Shown one piece after another: positions 58,927 through 64,000 of a stretch of 64,000 nt of DNA. This DNA is from Planosporangium spinosum (lineage in GTDB: Bacteria > Actinomycetota > Actinomycetes > Mycobacteriales > Micromonosporaceae), in contig NZ_JBLYUB010000035.1 in the NCBI RefSeq assembly GCF_049999945.1, positions 1 to 64,000 on the forward strand, in the 5' to 3' direction. Made by a program: the position numbers and the translations under genes. The notes beneath the pieces are model-generated. The model saw only the letters and a program-made list of their open reading frames with translations. It was not told the origin of the DNA and did not search any database. Numbering within the stretch: position 1 is the first letter of the stretch; every line of letters starts with the position of its first letter.

Positions 58927-59020
58927 TACTCCAGTGACACTTCGGGATTCGGCCGTCTGGAGGGGCAGCACGCGGACGGCCACTGCGTGATCATCGATGG
59001 TTTGTGAGGACAACCGAAGA

Positions 59021-59841
59021 GGCACTGTTGCATTGAGCGTTGGCGTGATCGAGGCAGGCTTGGGCTGTGAAGTCGTCGGGTCGTCCTCGCCCCTGGTTGC
59101 CGCCGACTTCGGCGTTCGCCGGGTTCCGGTTCCTACCGGAAGTGATCGTCGTCGCGGTGCGCTGGTATCTGCGGTTCAATTTGTCCTACCGCGACGTCGA
59201 GGAACTGCTGGTCGAGCGTGGCGTCGAGGTGGATCACGTCACCGTGTATCGGTGGGTGCAGCGGTTCACCCCGCTGCTGGTCGACGCTGCCCGGTTCTGC
59301 CGGCACTCGCCGGGTGACCGGTGGCACGTCGACGAGACCTACGTCAAAGTCAACGGAGTCTGGCGCTACGTCTACCGGGCGGTCGACCAGTACGGGCAGG
59401 TCATCGACGTGCTCGTCTCGGCACGCCGCGACGCCGACGCGGCCCGGCGGTTCTTCCGACGAGCGCTATCGGCGTTGAAGGTGACGCCCAGCGAGGTGGT
59501 CACCGACGCCGCCGCGGTCTACCCCGGCGTCCTGGACGAGTTGATCCCGTCGGCCTGGCACCACGTCGAGCAGTACGCCAATAATCCGATCGAGGCTGAT
59601 CACAGCCAGCTGAAACACAGGCTGAGACCGATGCGCGGGCTACGAGCGGACCAGACAGCACAAGTGATCATCACCGGACACGCCTTCATGCAGAACCTTC
59701 GCCGCGGCCACTACGAACTCGCCGTCGACGCCCCACCGGCCCTGCGGATCGCCGTCGCGTTCACCGAACTCGCCCAAGCGATCTGACCGCCGACCGGGCG
59801 CGGGTTCAACACGTCTGCCGGTTCCACAACGCAACGGCGCC
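59021..59841 (+). mobile_element. IS6-family insertion sequence
   Basis: About 821 bases bounded by imperfect inverted repeats: left GGCACTGTTGCATTGAG (59021-59037), right the inverse of 59825-59841 (GGCGCCGTTGCGTTGTG), 13 of 17 matching. It holds one transposase gene. The flanking 8 bases differ, so no target duplication is visible, as is common for IS6 elements that move by cointegrates. Confidence 0.8.
59067..59786 (+). CDS. IS6-family transposase
   Basis: A 239-residue DDE transposase, apparently intact: first Asp in WHVDETYVKVNG, second in VVTDAAAVYPG, Glu in NNPIEADHSQLKHRLRPMRG. The N-terminal helix-turn-helix region has LSYRDVEELLVERGVEVDHV. GTG start. It catalyses movement of the surrounding element. 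Confidence 0.95.
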   Translation: MKSSGRPRPWLPPTSAFAGFRFLPEVIVVAVRWYLRFNLSYRDVEELLVERGVEVDHVTVYRWVQRFTPLLVDAARFCRHSPGDRWHVDETYVKVNGVWRYVYRAVDQYGQVIDVLVSARRDADAARRFFRRALSALKVTPSEVVTDAAAVYPGVLDELIPSAWHHVEQYANNPIEADHSQLKHRLRPMRGLRADQTAQVIITGHAFMQNLRRGHYELAVDAPPALRIAVAFTELAQAI

Positions 59842-59900
59842 AGGCGAGCCCCACAGGCTGCTCTCGCTTTCTCTCGTGGTGTCTTCGTTCCCGGTGATCG

Positions 59901-60734
59901 TCAGTCCTTGACGGCGCCGGTCGTGGCGCCGGCGGTGATGTAGCGCTGCGCGACGACGAGCAGCGCGACCGCGGGGACGGAGGCCACGACGGCGGTGGCC
60001 ATGATGGCGTTCCACTGTTGGTTGTTGTTGCCGATGTAGTGGTAGATGCCCAGGGTGATCGGCTGGTGGGTGCCGCCGGAGTCGAGGGTGCTGGCGAAGA
60101 CGAAGTCCGACCAGGACCACAGGAAGGCGAACAGTGAGACGGTGATGGTGGCGTTGCGGCTGACCGGGAGCACGACGGACCGGAACGTGCGCAGGTGGCC
60201 CGCGCCGTCGACCGTGGCGGCCTGGACCAGCTCGTCGGGGATGCCGGACATGAAGGCGGTGTAGACGAGCACGCCGAACGGCACGGCGATGGTGGAGTCC
60301 GCCACGACGAGGCCGCCGACGCTGTTCAGCACGCCGAGGCGGAGGTAGACGGCGTAGCAGCCCATGGCCATCACGATGCCGGGGATCATCTGCGCGAGCA
60401 GCAGCACGAAGCCGAGCGCACCGCCGCCGCGCGGCCGCAGCTTCGCCAGTGAGTACCCGGCGGGGGCCGCGAGGGCGAGGGTCAGCGCCACGGTCCCGAG
60501 GCCTACGACGAGGCTGGTCCCCAGGTACGGCAACTGTTGGTGCAGCACGGCCCGGTAGCCGGCGATCGTGCCGTGGACGGGGAACCAGGAGGGCGGGGTG
60601 CGCCGCATGTCGGTGTCGCGGGTGAAGGAGACGTTGACCATCCAGTAGACCGGGAACAGCATGACGGCGGTCAACAACAGCCCGACGGCCGTCTGCCACC
60701 GGGTGGTGCGGCGGGCCGTCACGACGCGGCTCAT
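59901..60734 (-). CDS. Sugar ABC transporter permease (MalG-like)
   Basis: A 277-residue membrane protein with six spans and an EAA loop (QAATVDGAGHLRTFRSVVLP). The last gene of the three-gene importer operon; its ATG overlaps the stop of the upstream permease (ATGA). The longer open frame to 61241 is shadow. The IS6 element sits 60 bases past its stop. Confidence 0.93.
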   Translation of the reverse strand: MSRVVTARRTTRWQTAVGLLLTAVMLFPVYWMVNVSFTRDTDMRRTPPSWFPVHGTIAGYRAVLHQQLPYLGTSLVVGLGTVALTLALAAPAGYSLAKLRPRGGGALGFVLLLAQMIPGIVMAMGCYAVYLRLGVLNSVGGLVVADSTIAVPFGVLVYTAFMSGIPDELVQAATVDGAGHLRTFRSVVLPVSRNATITVSLFAFLWSWSDFVFASTLDSGGTHQPITLGIYHYIGNNNQQWNAIMATAVVASVPAVALLVVAQRYITAGATTGAVKD

Positions 60735-61708
60735 GGCCGGCCCTGCCGTCGCTGGACGCGGATGTAGCCGAGGCCGAGGGCGACGGCGATGAGGATCAGG
60801 AGGTTGCCGACCGCGGCGCCGGGGCCGAACTCGGGCAGCAGGTTGCCGAAGCCGAGCCGGTACGACCAGGTCGCGAACGTTGTCGACGAGTCGCTGGGCC
60901 CGCCGCGGGTCATCACCCAGATGATGTCGAAGACCTTCAGGGTGTAGATGAAGCCGAGCAGCAGCGTGATCGCGGAGACCGGGCGCAGCAGCGGGAACGT
61001 GACGCGACGGAACTTCTGCCAGCCGGTGGCGCCGTCGAGCGCGGCGGCCTCGTCGACCTCGGCCGGGATGGCCTGCAGGCCGCTGTAGAGGATCACCAGG
61101 TTGAACGGGACTCCGATCCAGATGTTGGCGACGATGACCGACGCCAGCGACCAGCCGGGCGCGGTGAGCCAGTTGACCGGGGCGACGCCGATGCCGCGCA
61201 GCACCGCGTTCACCGCTCCGGATTCGCTGTTGAGCAGCCACGACCAGGTGGAGGCGGACACGATCAGCGGGAGCAGCCAGGGCACCAGGAACAACGCCCG
61301 TAGCGCGGTCGACAGCCGGAAGTGCCGGTTGAAGAAGACGGCCAGAGCCAGGCCGAGAGCGAACTGGGCGGTGATCGACGCCAGCGTGAACACCAGCGTG
61401 TGGGTGAGCGCCGGCAGGAACGTCGGGTCGTCGATCACCTTCCGGTAGTTGGCCAGGCCGGTGAACGGTGCGTCGCCCCGCACGAACGAGCGGACGGTGT
61501 AGTCGCGCAGGCTCAGGTCCAGGTTCCGGTACAGCGGATAGGCGTAGAACAGCAGCAGGTACACCACGACCGGGGCGCAGAACGCCCAGGCCGCCGCCTG
61601 CGCCCGCCGTTGCCGGTCGCGACGTGGCCGGCCGTGCCGGGTCCGCGATGGGGCCGGTGTGCCCGCATCACGGGCCGTGGTCGCGGCCGGCGCCTGGATC
61701 GTTCTCAC
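60731..61708 (-). CDS. Sugar ABC transporter permease (MalF-like)
   Basis: A 325-residue membrane protein with six spans, an Arg-rich cytoplasmic N-terminus and the EAA loop (VDEAAALDGATGWQKFRRVT). GTG 61708 has GGAGG upstream; the 784-codon open frame beyond it is shadow over the binding-protein gene. No ATPase gene is nearby. Confidence 0.92.
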   Translation of the reverse strand: MRTIQAPAATTARDAGTPAPSRTRHGRPRRDRQRRAQAAAWAFCAPVVVYLLLFYAYPLYRNLDLSLRDYTVRSFVRGDAPFTGLANYRKVIDDPTFLPALTHTLVFTLASITAQFALGLALAVFFNRHFRLSTALRALFLVPWLLPLIVSASTWSWLLNSESGAVNAVLRGIGVAPVNWLTAPGWSLASVIVANIWIGVPFNLVILYSGLQAIPAEVDEAAALDGATGWQKFRRVTFPLLRPVSAITLLLGFIYTLKVFDIIWVMTRGGPSDSSTTFATWSYRLGFGNLLPEFGPGAAVGNLLILIAVALGLGYIRVQRRQGRP

Positions 61709-61728
61709 GTACGGCCTGCCTCCGCTGT

Positions 61729-62982
61729 CTATTTCGTGGCCGTCGACGCGGTCTGCTGCGCGGCGGTGAGCGCCGCCTGGGGCGTCTTCGAACCCGAGAG
61801 GGCGGCCTGGAAGGCGTTCCACAGCGGCTGGGAGATCTTCGGGTACTTCGTGCCGAGGTTGTCGCCGGTGCGGCCCTTCGCGACCGCGACCGCGTCCACC
61901 CACACCTTCAGCTCCGGGTTCGCCGCGACCTGCTTGTCCTGTACGGCCGTGACGGGCGCGACGTAGGACAGCGTCGTGTCGGTGCTGTAGAGGTTGTCGG
62001 GGTTGGCCAGGCAGGACACGATCTTCTCGGTGGTGGCGTACCGGGCGGAGGCCTTCTGCGCCGGTACCGTGACGAACTCGCCGCCGGTGGGCGCCGGTGC
62101 CGTGCCGCCACTGCGGGCCGGAATCGGGATGATCCCGTACTCGAAGCCGGTCTTCTTGGCGTTCGCGAGCTGCCAGGTGCCGTTCTCGGCGAACGCGTAC
62201 CCGCCGCTCGCGAACTCCTGCCAGCTCGTGGTCTGGGTGTTGGTGATGACCGAGTTGGGCGCGTACCCCTGCCCCAGCCAGTCCGCCCACAGGTTGAGGG
62301 CGGCCACCGCCGGTGGCGAGTCGAGCCGGGTCAGCTGCGCGCCGGCACCCCAGAACCAGGGCAGGAACTGGAAGGTGCCCTCCTCGGTGCCGATCGCGGA
62401 GAATGTGATGCCCTTCTTGCCGGCCGCCTTCACCTTGGCCAGCGCGGCCGTCAGCGACGCCCAGTCCGTGACGGTCGCCGGGTCGACGCCGGCCGCCTGG
62501 AGGACCTGCTTGTTGTAGTACAGCGCGAGGGTGTTCGCGCCGATCGGGATGCCGTAGGTCCGGTCGCCGGCCTGACCCGCGGCCAACAGGTTGGGCAGTA
62601 CGCCCGAGGTGTCGATCTTGTTGTCGCCCGTGGTGGTGAGCACCCCGGCCTCGGCCAGCGTCGAGACCACCGGATTGTCGACGATGAGCACGTCCGGGGA
62701 GGTACCCTGCTGCGCCGCGAGCAGCGCCTTGCTGGTGAGGTCGGTGGTGTCGAAGCTGGTCCGTTTCACGGTCACGCCGGCTTCCGAGCCGCACTTCTTC
62801 GTCAGTTGCACCCAGGACGACGAGTCGTCGAACTGCGGGTACGGGTCCCAGAGGGTATAGGTGCCGTCGGCGGTGCTGCTCGCCCCTGAGCCCGGCGACG
62901 AGGAGCAGGCGGTGAGGCCGGCGGCTACCGTGAGAGCGGCCAGGGCGGCGAGTGTGCGCCTCGGTAAGGGACTTCTCTTCAC
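61729..62982 (-). CDS. Sugar ABC transporter substrate-binding lipoprotein
   Basis: A 417-residue family-1 extracellular binding protein with a lipoprotein signal and lipobox LTAC (Cys near 26), then LWDPYPQFDDSSSW, YGIPIGANTLALYYNKQVL, LPWFWGAGAQL and GYAFAENGTWQLANA. It is first of the importer operon. The sugar is unknown. Its regulator, the LacI gene at 63196, is a pseudogene. Confidence 0.93.
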   Translation of the reverse strand: MKRSPLPRRTLAALAALTVAAGLTACSSSPGSGASSTADGTYTLWDPYPQFDDSSSWVQLTKKCGSEAGVTVKRTSFDTTDLTSKALLAAQQGTSPDVLIVDNPVVSTLAEAGVLTTTGDNKIDTSGVLPNLLAAGQAGDRTYGIPIGANTLALYYNKQVLQAAGVDPATVTDWASLTAALAKVKAAGKKGITFSAIGTEEGTFQFLPWFWGAGAQLTRLDSPPAVAALNLWADWLGQGYAPNSVITNTQTTSWQEFASGGYAFAENGTWQLANAKKTGFEYGIIPIPARSGGTAPAPTGGEFVTVPAQKASARYATTEKIVSCLANPDNLYSTDTTLSYVAPVTAVQDKQVAANPELKVWVDAVAVAKGRTGDNLGTKYPKISQPLWNAFQAALSGSKTPQAALTAAQQTASTATK

Positions 62983-63050
62983 CGGGATGCCTCCAGAAAC
63001 GTCCGGTGTCCGCGACGCGGACTCGCCGGTTGAGGTGGTGTGTCGAGGTG

Positions 63051-63110
63051 GTCGAACCGATTCGCTGATGTGATTCGACAGACAATAGGTCTGGCTCGAT
63101 GAAGGGTCAA
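63051..63110 (-). promoter_or_regulatory. Promoter and LacI-type operators of importer operon
   Basis: On the minus strand: TTGACC (63110-63105), 17-base spacer, TATTGT (63087-63082). Directly downstream lie GTCGAATCA (63079-63071) and CGAATCGGTTCGAC (63064-63051), near-palindromic operator sequences covering the likely start of transcription. Confidence 0.65.
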
Positions 63111-63162
63111 TACTCGACGGGCCGCCGTTGACAGCTGAAGCGGCCCGGATCTCGCCTTCTGC

Positions 63163-63174
63163 CGAATCGATTCG
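63163..63174. promoter_or_regulatory. LacI-type operator palindrome
   Basis: CGAATCGATTCG, a perfect 12-base palindrome, 21 bases upstream of the LacI remnant start and with TTGACA (63128-63133) further upstream. It is the same core as the operators at 63051-63079, suggesting one repressor once controlled both directions. Confidence 0.65.
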
Positions 63175-63195
63175 ACATCATGGACGGGAGCGCGG

Positions 63196-63680
63196 ATGAC
63201 CATCGGGGGGGACCGCCGGCGAGCCGGGGTGTCGCGCCGCACGGTCTCGTACGCGCCGAGCGGCAAGCGGGCGTTCTCCGGGGCGACCCGCCGGCGCGTC
63301 CAGGACGTGATCGAAGAGCTCAACCTCCGTCCGAACGCGAGCGCCCGCGCCCTCAAGGACGGCCGCACCCGTACCAACGGCCTGGTCATCCCACCGGCGC
63401 AACGACGCCTGACCGACATGCAGGGGGCTTTGTCGCGCGCGTGGCGGAAGCAGCCGCCCAGGCCGACGTGGACGTGCTGTGCTGCTGTCGCCGTCCGGCG
63501 GCGACCACGAGCGATCCTTCGAGCGGGTCATCGGCGGACGCCGGGCCGGCGGCGTCTTTCATGGAACTCCGCCTCGAGGGCGCGAGGGTCGCCCGGTTGC
63601 CGCAGGCGGGCCTGCCGTTCGTGACCATCGGCCATGCCGCGGATCATCCGGGCCCGCGGTCTGTGGTCGGGTGTGCTGTC
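63196..63680 (+). pseudogene. LacI-family regulator, multiply frameshifted
   Basis: Starts with a LacI helix-turn-helix (RRAGVSRRTVSYAPSGKRAF, then RPNASARALKDGRTRTNG). Conserved positions are damaged: the usual DVA before the helix reads GDR, and proline replaces leucine in SYALSG. From about 63430 the protein continues in other frames (FVARVAEAAAQADVDVL, then LLSPSGGDHERSFERVIGG, then ARVARLPQAGLPFVTIGHA) and fades out at about 63680. At least two or three frameshifts make it non-functional. Confidence 0.8.
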
Positions 63681-63726
63681 GCCCCGCTCGCGCGTCGGCG
63701 CCAGCACACCCGGGGGTGGCGCAGGG

Positions 63727-64000
63727 TCAGTTGCGTAGGGTCCATTGCTGGTTGGAGCCGCCGTTGCAGGCCCAGAGCTGGATCTTGGTGCCGTTGGCGG
63801 TGGCGGCGCCGGCGGCGTCCAGGCACAGTCCGGACTGCACGCCGGTGATGGTGCCGTTGGCGTTGAGGTTCCACTGCTGGTTGGTCTGGCCGTTGCAGTC
63901 CCAGATGATGACCGCGGTGCCGTTGGCGGCGCCCTGCCCGTTGGCGTCCAGGCACTTGCTGCCGTACACCTGCAGTTGCCTGCCCGAGGTGTAGGTGAAG
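63727..64000 (-). CDS. Ricin-type lectin domain, C-terminal part (gene continues beyond window)
   Basis: The last about 90 codons of a protein entering from the right edge. Two ricin B-type repeats are visible, each with an Asp/Cys pair and QxW ending (CLDANGQGAANGTAVIIWDC, QTNQQWNL; CLDAAGAATANGTKIQLWAC, SNQQWTL). Such CBM13-like trefoils sit at the end of secreted actinomycete glycoside hydrolases. The catalytic domain lies outside the window. Confidence 0.9.
   Translation of the reverse strand, partial: FTYTSGRQLQVYGSKCLDANGQGAANGTAVIIWDCNGQTNQQWNLNANGTITGVQSGLCLDAAGAATANGTKIQLWACNGGSNQQWTLRN

Noticed and set aside
59013..59849. 8-base target duplication around the IS6 element
   Set aside because: Flanks ACCGAAGA and AGGCGAGC are different.
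60731..63085. 784-residue fusion of binding protein and permease
   Set aside because: The first 459 codons are out of frame with the binding-protein gene; permease GTG 61708 has its own ribosome site.

Overview
The window is very GC-rich (third codon positions almost all G or C). It has many GTG starts, ATGA/GTGA gene overlaps, LacI and PadR regulators and secreted carbohydrate-active proteins with ricin-type or CBM modules. This points to a filamentous actinomycete, most likely Micromonosporaceae (inference from style and gene families; no rRNA is present to confirm it). I saw no rRNA, tRNA or CRISPR array.

Layout. 0-5.4 kb: two GGDEF proteins (one membrane-bound, one with TPR-like repeats) around a broken LysR gene and galT. 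5.5-12.2 kb: a complete urease operon, ureA-B-C-E-F-G-D, followed by a urea transporter. 12.2-16.4 kb: a rhodanese, then a lipoprotein / YgiC-like ATP-grasp ligase / DUF350 membrane protein cassette, then a zinc-ribbon-like protein and a PrmC-like methyltransferase. 16.7-23.7 kb: L-serine deaminase, DUF2237, a DUF1232 protein, a flavin monooxygenase with its IclR regulator and an aldo/keto reductase, with several broken genes between them. 23.7-26.4 kb: a scrapyard of transposase, DoxX and AbrB-like fragments. 26.5-27.9 kb: a PadR / membrane protein / small peptide module.

28.8-42.1 kb is the most coherent metabolic block. It holds three LacI regulators, a secreted metallopeptidase with a ricin-type lectin domain, a very large secreted glycoside hydrolase with CBM32- and CBM35-like modules, a sugar ABC importer (no ATPase gene) and a cytoplasmic GH127 beta-L-arabinofuranosidase with all zinc and catalytic residues. 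Operator-like palindromes sit at the expected places. The set fits uptake and breakdown of beta-L-arabinofuranosides, perhaps from hydroxyproline-rich plant glycoproteins (inference).

42.1-47.2 kb: response regulator, sensor kinase, lipoprotein and class A penicillin-binding protein, all overlapping and on the minus strand, probably one envelope-stress operon. 47.2-49.1 kb: a truncated DUF421 protein and a disulfide reductase-like flavoprotein. 49.6-52.7 kb: a large secreted subtilisin-like protease. 52.7-58.5 kb: remnants of a P450 and of a DNA cytosine methyltransferase, a second PadR / membrane protein module that shares operator and promoter geometry with the first, a two-component system and a VanZ-like protein with a duplicated upstream segment. 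58.5-64 kb: a GNAT acetyltransferase, an IS6-type insertion sequence, a second sugar ABC operon next to a frameshifted LacI pseudogene, and the end of a ricin-domain protein that runs off the window.

The most notable points are the arabinofuranoside block, the YjfM/YgiC/YjfL-like cassette, the paired PadR modules with near-identical leaderless promoters, and the unusually high density of decayed genes.
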